Shown piece after piece: positions 1 through 8,695 of a stretch of 64,000 nt of DNA (positions are counted from its first letter, which is position 1; each line of letters starts with the position of its first letter). Source of the DNA: JAEUIE01 sp047602475 (lineage in GTDB: Bacteria; Planctomycetota; Planctomycetia; Gemmatales; HRBIN36); the NCBI GenBank assembly GCA_047602475.1, contig JASGHE010000003.1, positions 248,001 through 312,000 on the forward strand, read 5' to 3'. A model generated the notes under the pieces. The model searched no databases. It worked only from the letters and a program-made list of their open reading frames with translations, and was not told the origin of the DNA. Position numbers and translations under genes: made by a program.

Positions 1-291
1 GCTGTGTCCATCATGTTTAATCATTTTCACATCGTCGTGGGTGTCTTGGGCGATCCGAGTCCAGGTAAGATACTTGGTGATTTCAAGAGTTATGCCACGC
101 GAACTTTGAGTAAGAAGTTTGGAGGACCACTTTCTGAGACTTGGTGGACGGAGCGAGGGTCGAAGAGAAAGATAAAGGATCAACTATCGTTGGATAATAG
201 AGTGGTGTATACGCTGTACAAGCAACCAAACCCACTAGTGACATGGTCGCCAGGCACCGGATTGCACTATGGGATACCGCCTGATACATAA
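1..291 (+). CDS. REP-associated (Transposase_17, HUH) transposase, C-terminal part only
   Basis: The window opens inside this gene, so only its last 96 codons are visible. Residues 8-10 of the visible part are His-Phe-His (HFHIVV), the metal-binding HUH motif of single-strand DNA transposases. It is followed by a helix, ILGDFKSYATRTL, whose Tyr is in the place expected for the catalytic nucleophile, and then by WWTERGSKRKIKD, a pattern typical of the Transposase_17 family that includes RAYTs (REP-associated tyrosine transposases). Enzymes of this group process palindromic REP DNA. A perfect 26-bp palindrome starts 18 bp after the stop codon, which fits that role. The N-terminus lies outside the window, so whether the gene is intact cannot be judged. 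Family assignment is fairly sure; activity is inference. Confidence 0.68.
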   Translation, partial: AVSIMFNHFHIVVGVLGDPSPGKILGDFKSYATRTLSKKFGGPLSETWWTERGSKRKIKDQLSLDNRVVYTLYKQPNPLVTWSPGTGLHYGIPPDT

Positions 292-309
292 CAATTGATT
301 GTTTGGTCC

Positions 310-380
310 GAGCGTCAGGGCGTAAGCCCGACGTGCTTTCAGCGATTGCACGCACACGTCGGGCTTACGCCCTGACGCTC
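310..380. repeat. long palindrome, family 1 copy a
   Basis: Positions 310-335 and 355-380 are perfect inverted repeats of 26 bp with a 19-base loop. The core contains AGCCCGACGTG. It lies between two convergent genes, 18 bp from the transposase stop and 11 bp from the stop of the prenyltransferase-repeat gene, so it could end transcription from both sides, although no U-tract follows. A second, imperfect copy is at 41828-41904. Confidence 0.9.
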
Positions 381-391
381 GCAAAAACCTT

Positions 392-1585
392 TTACGGCTT
401 CACTGGCAGCTTCTGTGCCCGTTTCAGCGCCATCAGCGTGTACGCTGTGCCATACGAGTAGTGGTAGTTGTAAAGAGGATAGTCCCAGAAGCTGCCATCC
501 TTCTCCTGGAGAGGAAGCAATACCTTAGCCATATGTTCCTGGTAGAACGGCCGATCCTTCTCCGGCAGTGCATCAATGCAGAGCGAGCCATAGTAGTGTC
601 CATAGAAGAAGAAGTAGCCTGCAATCTGGAAGTAGGCTTCGTGAGGTACGGGACGTTTGCGACCAATGTCGAGCCACATGTTGCGGGCATAAAGCCGATC
701 CAGCCAGGTGAGCAAAACGGTGTCATCAATAGTCTTGTCGCCCCAGAGCCGCAGAGCAAGGTTACACGCCTGTGACCGACCCAGGCTGCCTGCTGGTCGA
801 TTGATCGGCATCATGGGTTTGTACTTGAGGTACTCGCCATAGAGGTAGCTGTTATCTTTCTTGCGTTGCCTTTCGATGGAAGCGATAGCTCGCTTGAGGA
901 GTTTCTCAGGAGTCTTGACGCCCAGGTCGTCCGCTTCTTTGAGAGCGATCAGAACGGTGGCGGTGATAAAGCTCGTAGCATCGGTAGCAGGTTTTTGAGT
1001 GCCCGCTTTGAAGTCGTAATAGCCCCAGCCGCCATCAACTGATTCATACCTGCCGAGCATTTCGATCTGATAGGCAATAGCCTTTTTGATCTTTTCCTGT
1101 CGTTCCTTGTCGTCGGGCAGTCTCTTGTACATCCGAACCAGGGCTTTGATGCCATATGCATGGCCCCAGATGTTGTAGATAACATCGGGAGTATCACGCC
1201 GCAGGTCGGGGAGTTTCTCAAAGATCCACTTTTCTCCCTGTTCCAGAGCTTTGACCGCAGCTGGATCGCCGGTGGCTGTTTCACACAGGGCACAGACGAC
1301 GAGAGCCGTACAGCCACCCCGATAGGCCAGGTGCGAGGCCGGCGTGGGGGCGTAGATGTTCAAATCCTTGGTGTTGCGGGCATTGCCCCACGAGCCATCT
1401 TTATTCTGATTTTCGAGCAGGTAGGCGATGCCCCTTTTGATGGCATTGTCGATTTCCCCCGAAGAAGCGGGGTTTTCTACCTTTTTGGGCTTGGGCAACG
1501 CATCTTCTTTGTCTTTATCCTTGGCTGGCGGATCGTCATAAAGGGGTGCAAATAGCGCTGCGGTCATCAGAAACAGGAAGGACAT
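392..1585 (-). CDS. exported prenyltransferase/squalene-oxidase repeat protein
   Basis: Protein of 397 residues with an N-terminal hydrophobic signal (MSFLFLMTAALFAPLY), a short charged linker rich in Lys, Asp and Pro, and then several alpha/alpha-barrel repeats of the prenyltransferase and squalene-hopene cyclase type. The QW-like motifs are visible: NQNKDGSWGNA near residue 60, VDGGWGYYDF in the middle and EKDGSFWDYPL near the end. The catalytic DxDD motif of true cyclases is not obvious, so an enzyme activity should not be assumed; planctomycetes carry many such proteins of unknown role. The start at 1585 is chosen because AAGGA precedes it and the signal peptide begins there; an upstream in-frame start at 1651 would add 22 residues that hide the signal. 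It is divergent from the large membrane-protein gene at 1819. Confidence 0.82.
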   Translation of the reverse strand: MSFLFLMTAALFAPLYDDPPAKDKDKEDALPKPKKVENPASSGEIDNAIKRGIAYLLENQNKDGSWGNARNTKDLNIYAPTPASHLAYRGGCTALVVCALCETATGDPAAVKALEQGEKWIFEKLPDLRRDTPDVIYNIWGHAYGIKALVRMYKRLPDDKERQEKIKKAIAYQIEMLGRYESVDGGWGYYDFKAGTQKPATDATSFITATVLIALKEADDLGVKTPEKLLKRAIASIERQRKKDNSYLYGEYLKYKPMMPINRPAGSLGRSQACNLALRLWGDKTIDDTVLLTWLDRLYARNMWLDIGRKRPVPHEAYFQIAGYFFFYGHYYGSLCIDALPEKDRPFYQEHMAKVLLPLQEKDGSFWDYPLYNYHYSYGTAYTLMALKRAQKLPVKP

Positions 1586-1818
1586 GAACTCGTCCTTTCG
1601 ACAAAAAGTAGCTAGCGTCAGTGCTAAAGCCCGAAGTGGAACGTCTAACACAAAGAATGATTCTATGATGCCATGCCTAAAGGGGAGTGGAGAACACTAC
1701 TAACTGGGCTATTCTCATCGATTTCTATTCACCGGTCTTTCTCATCTATCTTGCCGATCTAGCGGTACATGGGCCGAACTTTCAGGTATAATCAGTATGC
1801 CTGTCTTTTGAGGTGGTT

Positions 1819-4800
1819 ATGAGCAAGTCAGCCTCGCTTCCACGGATTCGCAGCAAAGCTCGCCCGGCCAGTCAGCGACCACGTCTGGTGGAGCATGAAC
1901 TGGAGCGTGCCCAACTCCGTATCCGCACCGTCGATAGCCTCTATTCCATCAGTCTACTGGTCGGTGGCATTCTGACTTATGTTCTGCTCATCATCGCTCT
2001 GGACTATTATCTGCACCTTAGCGATGGCACCCGTCAGGTGTTGTGGAGTTTGGCTGGTGTAGGGGCGTTAGCCTTCATCGGCTGGCGGCTGGTTCGTCCA
2101 CTCGTTCAAAAGATCAATCCCTATTACACAGCTCGGATTATTGAACGGGCCACTCCGGGCAGCAAGAACGGCATCATCAATTGGCTTGATCTGAACGAGG
2201 GCACGGTCAGTCCCATTATTCGTGACGCGCTCAGTCGTCGGGCTGTGCATGAGCTGGACAGCGCCAACATGGAAGCTGCGATTCCTACACGCAAGCCGAT
2301 CCGCACCGCCATCATTATTGGCGTCATCCTTCTGGGCATCATCGGCTTCGCTTTCTTTATTCCCGATCAGGTGGGCAGTCTGTTCAAGCGTGCGCTGTTC
2401 CCCTTCCAGCCGAACATTATCCCGACTCATACCCGCATCGAAGTGCTGAACCCGGTTGTGGAACCGGTGCCGGATGTCGATGTAGCCACGCTGCCGATCA
2501 AGGAAGTTGAAGTAGAGCGGGGCCAGCCGGTCGAGTTCCGTGTGCTGACTCATGGGCATATCCCCGCTGAAGTATTCCTCGAATCGCAGACTGCTGGCGA
2601 TAGACAGCCGGTGGTGAAGCCCTTGCGACAGGACAAGAAGGACGATAGCAATCAGCCCTGGCGAGTCGCTCTGTCCAGTAGTGATATTCCCGTTGATGGT
2701 TTCACCTTTTGGTTCCGCGCTAATGATGGACTTACCCGTAAGTTCAAGCTGGTGGTCGTCTCACGCACGCCGCCCTCAGTGAGCGATCTGGATGTACGTC
2801 TCAACTTCCCTGCCTACACCAAACGCCGAACGGTTTCACAGGGCATGGGGCCGATCAAGGCTATTGAGGGAACAAAGGTCGATATTCTGGTCACCGCTGA
2901 TCGGCCGGCAAGCAATGGCGAACTCGAAGTCATCGAAGAGAAGATGACCGACGATGGCAAGATCATGACTATCCGCCAGCAGACCATCAAACTGGTTCGT
3001 CCCCAGGGTATCAGCGACGACAACAAGCTCGCCCTGACTGAACCGCTCTGGCTCATCCCCGGCTACTTCAGCAAGGACGATAAGAAGCAGAAGTTCTTCT
3101 ACCAACTGACCCTCATCAGCCCGGAGAACCTCACGGGCACCTCTCCCAAGTACCCTCTGGAAGTTCTGCCTGACTTATCTCCACGGGTCGAGATCAAGAA
3201 GGTAAAAGAGATCGTCCTGGATAAGAAGCAGGATGAGTTTGAAGTTGAAGCGAACGCTGTGGTGCCCATCGCCGGGCAAGCCCACGATGACATTGCCATG
3301 GGGCAGGTGGCACTGAAACTCAAGACCAGCGACGGCCGCGATCTCCATTTCGTCGGCGCTCCTGTGGAAGAAAAGAACCTGCAAAAAGCCAATGGCTTCA
3401 CGCCTCCGCCGGTGAACTTCCTGCTCAAGCTCGATATGGCCAAGCTGAGCTACGATGACGATCCCAAGACTGCCAAGCCGATTAGCCTGAAGCCAGGCAC
3501 CATGGTGGAGTTGATCGTCGAAGGCACGGATACCGCTGAGCCGAAGGCACACGTGGGTACCTCGCAGTTGATCAAACTCAAGATCAAGGGCGAAGCCAGC
3601 CCGGAAGAACGCAAGAATCAGGAAAAGAAAGCAGACGATCAGCAGAAGCAGCACGACCAGGACAAGAAGGATAAAGAGCAGCAGCAGCCTGAGAATAATC
3701 AGAACCAGGATAAGAAGGATGGGGATAAGGGGGAGCAGGGAAGCGACGGCAAGGGTGAGAACGATCCCAACAAGAAGGACGGTAAGCAGTCTGACGGCAA
3801 GGGCGAGAACGACCCCAACAAGAAGGACGGCAAGCAGTCTGACGGCAAGGGCGAGAACGACCCCAACAAGAAGGACGGCAAGCAGTCTGACGGCAAGGGC
3901 GAGAACGACCCCAACAAGAAGGACGGCAAGCAGTCTGACGGCAAGGGCGAGAACGACCCCAACAAGAAGGACGGCAAGCAGTCTGACGGCAAGGGCGAGA
4001 ACGACCCCAACAAGAAGGATGGCAAGCAGTCTGACGGCAAGGGCGAGAACGACCCCAACAAGAAGGATGGCAAGCAGTCTGACGGCAAGGGCGAGAACGA
4101 CCCCAACAAGAAGGATGGCAAGCAGTCTGACGGCAAGGGCGAGAACGACCCCAACAAGAAGGATGGCAAGCAGTCTGACGGCAAGGGCGAGAACGACCCC
4201 AACAAGAAGGATGGCAAGCAGTCTGACGGCAAGGGTGAGAACGACCCCAACAAGAAGGATGGCAAGCAGTCTGACGGCAAGGGTGAGAACGACCCCAACA
4301 AGAAGGACGGTAAGCAGTCAGACGGCAAGGGCGAGAACGACCCCAACAAGAAGGATGGCAAGCAGTCTGACGGCAAGGGTGAGAACGATCCCAACAAGAA
4401 GGACGGCAAGCAGTCTGACGGCAAGGGCGAGAACGACCCCAACAAGAAGGATGGCAAGCAGTCTGACGGCAAGGGCGAGAACGACCCCAACAAGAAGGAC
4501 GGCAAGCAGTCAGACGGTAAGGGCGAGAACGATCCCAACAAGAAGGACGGCAAGCAGTCTGACGGCAAGGGTGAGAACGACCCCAACAAGAAGGACGGCA
4601 AGCAGTCAGATGGTAAGGGCGAAAACGACCCCAACAAGAAGGACGGCAAGCAGTCTGACGGCAAGGGCGAGAACGACCCCAACAAGAAGGACGGCAAGCA
4701 GTCTGACGGCAAGGGCGAGAACGACCCCAACAAGAAGGACGGCAAGCAGTCTGACGGCAAGGGCGAGAACGACCCCAACAAGAAGGATGGCAAGCAGTCT

Positions 4801-5931
4801 GACGGCAAGGGCGAGAACGACCCCAACAAGAAGGATGGCAAGCAGTCTGACGGCAAGGGCGAGAACGACCCCAACAAGAAGGATGGCAAGCAGTCTGACG
4901 GCAAGGGCGAGAACGACCCCAACAAGAAGGATGGCAAGCAGTCTGACGGCAAGGGCGAGAACGACCCCAACAAGAAGGATGGCAAGCAGTCTGACGGCAA
5001 GGGTGAGAACGACCCCAACAAGAAGGATGGCAAGCAGTCTGACGGCAAGGGTGAGAACGACCCCAACAAGAAGGACGGTAAGCAGTCAGACGGCAAGGGC
5101 GAGAACGACCCCAACAAGAAGGATGGCAAGCAGTCTGACGGCAAGGGTGAGAACGATCCCAACAAGAAGGACGGCAAGCAGTCTGACGGTAAGGGTGAGA
5201 ACGACCCCAACAAGAAGGACGGCAAGCAGTCTGACGGCAAGGGCGAGAACGACCCCAACAAGAAGGATGGCAAGCAGTCTGACGGCAAGGGCGAGAACGA
5301 CCCCAACAAGAAGGACGGCAAGCAGTCTGACGGCAAGGGTGAGAACGACCCCAACAAGAAGGACGGTAAGCAGTCAGACGGTAAGGGCGAGAACGATCCC
5401 AACAAGAAGGACGGCAAGCAGTCTGACGAAAAAAACGACAATCCCGGCAACGACAAAGGCCAAGCTGGCAACGGCCCCGGCAAGGATCCCAATGACAAGG
5501 GCGATCTGGGCAAGCTCATGGAGCAGGTAGCCAAGGACAACAAGAAGCCGGAGAAGACCAACTTCGAAGCCAAGGCTGCTGACGGCAATGCCAAGAAGGG
5601 GCAGGATGTGGATACTGACGCAGCCCGCAAGCGTGAACTGGCTCTCGATACCCTGGCTGACAAACTCCGCCGAGGCGACATTGATCGTCAACTGGCTGAC
5701 AAGCTGAAAGAGCTGAAGCTGACCAAGGAAGAAGCCTTGAAGCTGGTACAGAACCAGAAGACTGACCGCATCAAGGGATCCGGTAAGCAGGCGGACCAGT
5801 TGACTGGCAAATCGCTCACGGGTGTCAAACAGAAGACGGAGCAGATCATCGATCCTGCCACCGATGTGCCCGATGAACTTTCTTCGTCCTACCGCAGCTT
5901 CACCGAGAAGCGCAATCAACCCAAGAAATAG
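1819..5931 (+). CDS. large DUF4175-like membrane protein with 35 tandem 16-residue repeats
   Basis: Protein of 1370 residues. Membrane segments are visible at about 43-63, 73-92 and 163-181. Residues 190-620 form a soluble region that looks like beta-rich DUF4175-type sequence. Residues 642-1201 are 35 copies of a 16-residue unit, SDGKGENDPNKKDGKQ, preceded by a Lys/Gln/Asp-rich stretch. The C-terminal part (about 1255-1370) is helical and charged, with LADKLKELKLTKEEALKLV. The repeat has four Lys against three Asp and one Glu, so it is a neutral, highly charged, presumably disordered chain. Function is unknown; the layout suggests an inner-membrane protein with a long flexible arm. ATG at 1819 is preferred over GTG at 1813 because GAGG at 1810-1813 gives normal spacing. 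The CitG-like gene starts 3 bp after the stop and may be coupled. Confidence 0.8.
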   Translation: MSKSASLPRIRSKARPASQRPRLVEHELERAQLRIRTVDSLYSISLLVGGILTYVLLIIALDYYLHLSDGTRQVLWSLAGVGALAFIGWRLVRPLVQKINPYYTARIIERATPGSKNGIINWLDLNEGTVSPIIRDALSRRAVHELDSANMEAAIPTRKPIRTAIIIGVILLGIIGFAFFIPDQVGSLFKRALFPFQPNIIPTHTRIEVLNPVVEPVPDVDVATLPIKEVEVERGQPVEFRVLTHGHIPAEVFLESQTAGDRQPVVKPLRQDKKDDSNQPWRVALSSSDIPVDGFTFWFRANDGLTRKFKLVVVSRTPPSVSDLDVRLNFPAYTKRRTVSQGMGPIKAIEGTKVDILVTADRPASNGELEVIEEKMTDDGKIMTIRQQTIKLVRPQGISDDNKLALTEPLWLIPGYFSKDDKKQKFFYQLTLISPENLTGTSPKYPLEVLPDLSPRVEIKKVKEIVLDKKQDEFEVEANAVVPIAGQAHDDIAMGQVALKLKTSDGRDLHFVGAPVEEKNLQKANGFTPPPVNFLLKLDMAKLSYDDDPKTAKPISLKPGTMVELIVEGTDTAEPKAHVGTSQLIKLKIKGEASPEERKNQEKKADDQQKQHDQDKKDKEQQQPENNQNQDKKDGDKGEQGSDGKGENDPNKKDGKQSDGKGENDPNKKDGKQSDGKGENDPNKKDGKQSDGKGENDPNKKDGKQSDGKGENDPNKKDGKQSDGKGENDPNKKDGKQSDGKGENDPNKKDGKQSDGKGENDPNKKDGKQSDGKGENDPNKKDGKQSDGKGENDPNKKDGKQSDGKGENDPNKKDGKQSDGKGENDPNKKDGKQSDGKGENDPNKKDGKQSDGKGENDPNKKDGKQSDGKGENDPNKKDGKQSDGKGENDPNKKDGKQSDGKGENDPNKKDGKQSDGKGENDPNKKDGKQSDGKGENDPNKKDGKQSDGKGENDPNKKDGKQSDGKGENDPNKKDGKQSDGKGENDPNKKDGKQSDGKGENDPNKKDGKQSDGKGENDPNKKDGKQSDGKGENDPNKKDGKQSDGKGENDPNKKDGKQSDGKGENDPNKKDGKQSDGKGENDPNKKDGKQSDGKGENDPNKKDGKQSDGKGENDPNKKDGKQSDGKGENDPNKKDGKQSDGKGENDPNKKDGKQSDGKGENDPNKKDGKQSDGKGENDPNKKDGKQSDGKGENDPNKKDGKQSDEKNDNPGNDKGQAGNGPGKDPNDKGDLGKLMEQVAKDNKKPEKTNFEAKAADGNAKKGQDVDTDAARKRELALDTLADKLRRGDIDRQLADKLKELKLTKEEALKLVQNQKTDRIKGSGKQADQLTGKSLTGVKQKTEQIIDPATDVPDELSSSYRSFTEKRNQPKK
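3742..5421 (+). repeat. 35-copy tandem 48-bp coding repeat
   Basis: Exactly 1680 bp, equal to 35 units of 48 bp, with no length variation, inside the DUF4175-like gene. Units differ almost only at silent third positions (GAC/GAT, GGC/GGT, TCT/TCA). The block 3856-4421 reappears at 4624-5189, an offset of 768 bp or 16 units, so the array grew at least once by copying a multi-unit segment. Both other frames and the opposite strand are also open through the array, a by-product of the repeat. Confidence 0.97.
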
Positions 5932-5934
5932 TCG

Positions 5935-6840
5935 ATGCTCCTGAGAAACACCAATCAGGAGCTTGTCGAACTGGCCTGCCTCTGGGAAGCCACCGTGCCC
6001 AAACCGGGCAATGTGCATCCCGAGGCAGCTTTCGTTGATACCACTTACGATGATTTCGTATTCAGTGCCAGGGCCATCGCTCCGGTGTTTGCTGGGGCTG
6101 ATGTCCTCACTGTCGGGCAACTGGTGCTGCAGGCCGTGAAGGCCACTCGGCTGGCGGTCGGGAAGAATACCAACCTTGGCATCATTCTGGCGCTGGCTCC
6201 GCTAGCTAAGAGCGGTGATGTGCCAGCCATTCCAGGCATCTTACAACAGTTGACCGTAGCAGACGCAGCTGATGTCTACGGAGCAATTCGAGTAGCCCAG
6301 CCCGGCGGATTAGGGAAGGCAGCTTCACAGGATGTGCAAGAGCAGCCGACGGTCACTTTACTTGAAGCGATGCGGCTGGCAGCAGATCGAGACCTCATCG
6401 CCCGGCAGTATGTCACTGAGTATCGAGATGTGTTGAAGGTTTTGTTGCCGACTCTGGAAGCAGAGTTAATGGCCAGGTCGCCGGATAGGGAATGGTACTC
6501 CATCGAGTGGTGGCGTCATGCGATTAGAAGAAACACTGTCAACTGGCCGGTCGCTTCTGAGGCGATTCAGGCAACATTCCTGCACGGAATGGCACACCTG
6601 GGCGATACGCTTATCGCCCGCAAGTGTGGAATCGCCGTGATGCAGGAAGCCCAGCAGCAGGCTGCACATGTCCTGGCTTCAGGGTGGCCCGTAACGCAGG
6701 CAGGCCTCAAAGCATTCGACGACTACGATGCCTGGCTCCGTGCCGATGGTCATCGCCGTAATCCAGGTACTATGGCAGATCTAATTGCTGCGACGTTGTT
6801 TCTGCTGCTGAGAAGAGTTGAAGGAAAACAATACGAGTAG
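5935..6840 (+). CDS. triphosphoribosyl-dephospho-CoA synthase (CitG/MdcB)-like protein
   Basis: Protein of 301 residues. The CitG-family signatures are present: VPKPGNVHP near residue 22 with Asp/Thr-rich sequence after it, GKNTNLGIILALAPL near residue 82, and a C-terminal HRRNPGTMADLIAATLF. CitG makes the precursor of the prosthetic group of citrate lyase from dephospho-CoA and ATP. No citrate lyase or malonate decarboxylase gene is seen here, and in planctomycetes and methylotrophs CitG-like proteins are, from memory, found with tetrahydromethanopterin (H4MPT) genes. A cofactor-building transfer reaction is therefore likely, while the substrate is open. It starts 3 bp after the preceding stop and ends 2 bp from the convergent scpB stop. 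Confidence 0.75.
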   Translation: MLLRNTNQELVELACLWEATVPKPGNVHPEAAFVDTTYDDFVFSARAIAPVFAGADVLTVGQLVLQAVKATRLAVGKNTNLGIILALAPLAKSGDVPAIPGILQQLTVADAADVYGAIRVAQPGGLGKAASQDVQEQPTVTLLEAMRLAADRDLIARQYVTEYRDVLKVLLPTLEAELMARSPDREWYSIEWWRHAIRRNTVNWPVASEAIQATFLHGMAHLGDTLIARKCGIAVMQEAQQQAAHVLASGWPVTQAGLKAFDDYDAWLRADGHRRNPGTMADLIAATLFLLLRRVEGKQYE

Positions 6841-6842
6841 CA

Positions 6843-7499
6843 TCACTCCTTCAGTGCAGGTAATTCTTCCAAGCTCTTCAGCCCGACCATCTGCAGGAAC
6901 AGTTTCGTCGTTCCATACTGAACGGGCCGGCCCAGAGTCTTGTCTCGACCGACAATACGGATGAGTCCCTTTTCCAACAGCACTCGCAGCACTTCCACAC
7001 AGGAAACGCCCCGCAGTGCTTCCAGATCAGCCCGGGTGACCGGCTGACGGTAGGCGATCATCGTCATCGTCTCCCGTGCCGCGGCAGACAGATGCAGCAT
7101 CGGCGAAGGTTGCAGTTTGAGCAGCCAGGGGAGGAACGCTTCTCGGGTACGAAGCTGGTAGCCATGGGCGAGTTCGACGATCTGGAAAGCGCCGTTGTCC
7201 AGTTCATAGAGACTTGTCAATCGTTTGATCAATCGACGAACGGCATCGACTCCCTCCAGTTGTAACAGGCTTGCCAGCTTGCGGGGAGAGAGTGGCTCGT
7301 CGGCAGCGAAGAGCACGGCTTCCAGGTGTGCCAGTTCCTGATCACGCACCCCCGGTCCGGTTGTAGCCCGTGCAGCCCTGGCGGTGGCCAGTTGTTTCAT
7401 CCACGGCGCAGCCCGGCCCAGTTCACGCACATCATGACAAGGATACGTCATTCGTGAGGCGGCCAGCGACTGTCGTAAAGGATGCAGGTAAGGGGGCAT
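6843..7499 (-). CDS. scpB: segregation and condensation protein B
   Basis: ScpB partners with ScpA and SMC in chromosome condensation. Here it is about 218 residues. The conserved core begins LEAVLFAADEPLSPRKLASLL (two winged-helix domains follow) and includes the strongly conserved ETMTMIAYRQPVTRADLE and LGRPVQYGTTKLFLQ. The start is uncertain: ATG at 7499 is used, ATG at 7451 is also possible, and the longer frame to 7595 runs through a dispersed 25-bp repeat at 7507-7531 and is unlikely. scpA is not in the window. The gene is divergent from nuoH with about 95 bp between the starts. Confidence 0.9.
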   Translation of the reverse strand: MPPYLHPLRQSLAASRMTYPCHDVRELGRAAPWMKQLATARAARATTGPGVRDQELAHLEAVLFAADEPLSPRKLASLLQLEGVDAVRRLIKRLTSLYELDNGAFQIVELAHGYQLRTREAFLPWLLKLQPSPMLHLSAAARETMTMIAYRQPVTRADLEALRGVSCVEVLRVLLEKGLIRIVGRDKTLGRPVQYGTTKLFLQMVGLKSLEELPALKE

Positions 7500-7506
7500 G
7501 GCTATT

Positions 7507-7531
7507 CTGGCTTCTGACTCCTGGCTTCTGG
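7507..7531. repeat. dispersed GGCTTCTGACTCCTGGCTTCT-type repeat
   Basis: Imperfect direct repeat built from the words CTGGCTTCTG and ACTCC. Related copies lie at 24724-24755 (opposite orientation), 25122-25151 and 31449-31482, and a looser relative follows the dnaK and pdxJ stop codons. It lies just upstream of scpB. Confidence 0.6.
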
Positions 7532-7594
7532 CACCTCTGAATTGATACCGTACTATAGCCACTAGTGCTAGTGCAACTGGTTGCAGGGGAAGCA

Positions 7595-8695
7595 ATGCCT
7601 GAAGGTGTGTTATTGATCTGGGGAGCGCTGGTGCCTGCCGTGGTGCTGGTGAGCTTCGTAGCGGTCTCGGCCCTGTTTTTCATCTGGCTCGAACGGAAGG
7701 TCTCGGCACGCATCCACGATCGCCTCGGGCCTACCAGAGTCGGCAAGTTCGGCTGGTTGCAGACGCTGGCCGATGGCATCAAGCTGATCTCTAAAGAAGA
7801 CTTCATCCCTCCGCAGGCGGATCATCTGCTCTTCCGCATGGGGCCCTATTTGGCGTTCCTTGGGGCGTTCCTGCCCTTTCTGATCCTACCTTTTGGTGCC
7901 GGTGTTGCTGCGTTAGAGACCGGCCTCTCGGCGTTTCTGTTGTTGGCGGTCATGAGCCTGGAAGTCTTCGGTGTCATCCTGGCCGGCTATGCTTCGGGCA
8001 ACAAATGGTCTCTCTTCGGCGGCATTCGTGAATCGGCCCAGATGGTCAGCTATGAAGTGCCACGAACCCTTTGTGTCGTGATGGTGCTGATGGCCGCTGG
8101 GACGATGAACCTCGCTGACATCGCCCGCCAGCAGTCGGGCTTCTTCTGGAACTGGCTGATCTTCCGTGATCCCTTTCTCTTTATCGGCTTCTGGGTCTTC
8201 TTTACCTGTGGCGTGGCAGGCTGCAAGCGGGCACCGTTCGACCTGGCGGAAGCGGAGTCGGAACTGGTGGCGGGGTACCACACCGAATACAGCGGCCTGC
8301 GCTGGTCGTTCTTCTTTATGGCTGAGTATGGCAGCATGTTCGTCATCAGCGGGCTGGCCTGTGTGCTGTTCCTGGGGGGCTGGCAAACAGGATTGCTACC
8401 CGCCGATCCAACGAACTGGCTGGGGCATATCACGGGCAACATCGTCAACGTGATTACTTTCATCCTCAAGTGCTGGATACTCGTCTTTGTCATGATGTGG
8501 GTGCGATGGACGCTGCCAAGGTTGCGCATTGATCAGGTGATGGCAACGTGCTTGAAGTACTTGGTGCCGATCTGCTGTGTTTGCCTGATCGGGACCGCTC
8601 TGTGGACGCTGGCGTGGAACACGCTGCTGCCCGGCTGGTTCACCTGGCGAGCCAATCCGGGACTGCCCGCCCTCGTTCAGCAGGAGCCGAAATGA
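7595..8695 (+). CDS. nuoH: NADH-quinone oxidoreductase subunit H
   Basis: NuoH is the membrane subunit that forms the quinone site at the junction of the peripheral and membrane arms of complex I. The 366 residues contain the hallmark stretches RIHDRLGPTRVGKFGWLQ and GIKLISKEDFIP near the N-terminus and CKRAPFDLAEAESELVAGYH followed by TEYSGLRWSFFFMAEY in the middle, with about eight hydrophobic helices. ATG at 7595 with AGGGGA upstream is chosen over an in-frame GTG-type start at 7565. The stop overlaps the nuoJ start (ATGA), so H, J, K and L form a tightly coupled operon. Confidence 0.96.
   Translation: MPEGVLLIWGALVPAVVLVSFVAVSALFFIWLERKVSARIHDRLGPTRVGKFGWLQTLADGIKLISKEDFIPPQADHLLFRMGPYLAFLGAFLPFLILPFGAGVAALETGLSAFLLLAVMSLEVFGVILAGYASGNKWSLFGGIRESAQMVSYEVPRTLCVVMVLMAAGTMNLADIARQQSGFFWNWLIFRDPFLFIGFWVFFTCGVAGCKRAPFDLAEAESELVAGYHTEYSGLRWSFFFMAEYGSMFVISGLACVLFLGGWQTGLLPADPTNWLGHITGNIVNVITFILKCWILVFVMMWVRWTLPRLRIDQVMATCLKYLVPICCVCLIGTALWTLAWNTLLPGWFTWRANPGLPALVQQEPK

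Noticed and set aside
310..380. Simple rho-independent terminator
   Set aside because: The stem is far longer than usual, has no T-run, and the sequence recurs, so it is classed as a repeat that may also stop transcription.
1781..1792. TATAAT box upstream of the large membrane-protein gene
   Set aside because: The match is good (1787-1792) but no -35 element lies at a proper distance, so it is not listed as a promoter.
3742..5421. CRISPR-like array
   Set aside because: Repeats are tandem with no unique spacers and lie inside a coding frame.
3699..5681. Long open frames on the opposite strand and in another frame across the 48-bp repeat array
   Set aside because: They exist because a 48-bp repeat (a multiple of three) without stops is open in all frames; the encoded sequence is low-complexity Ser/Leu/Pro or Arg/Thr.
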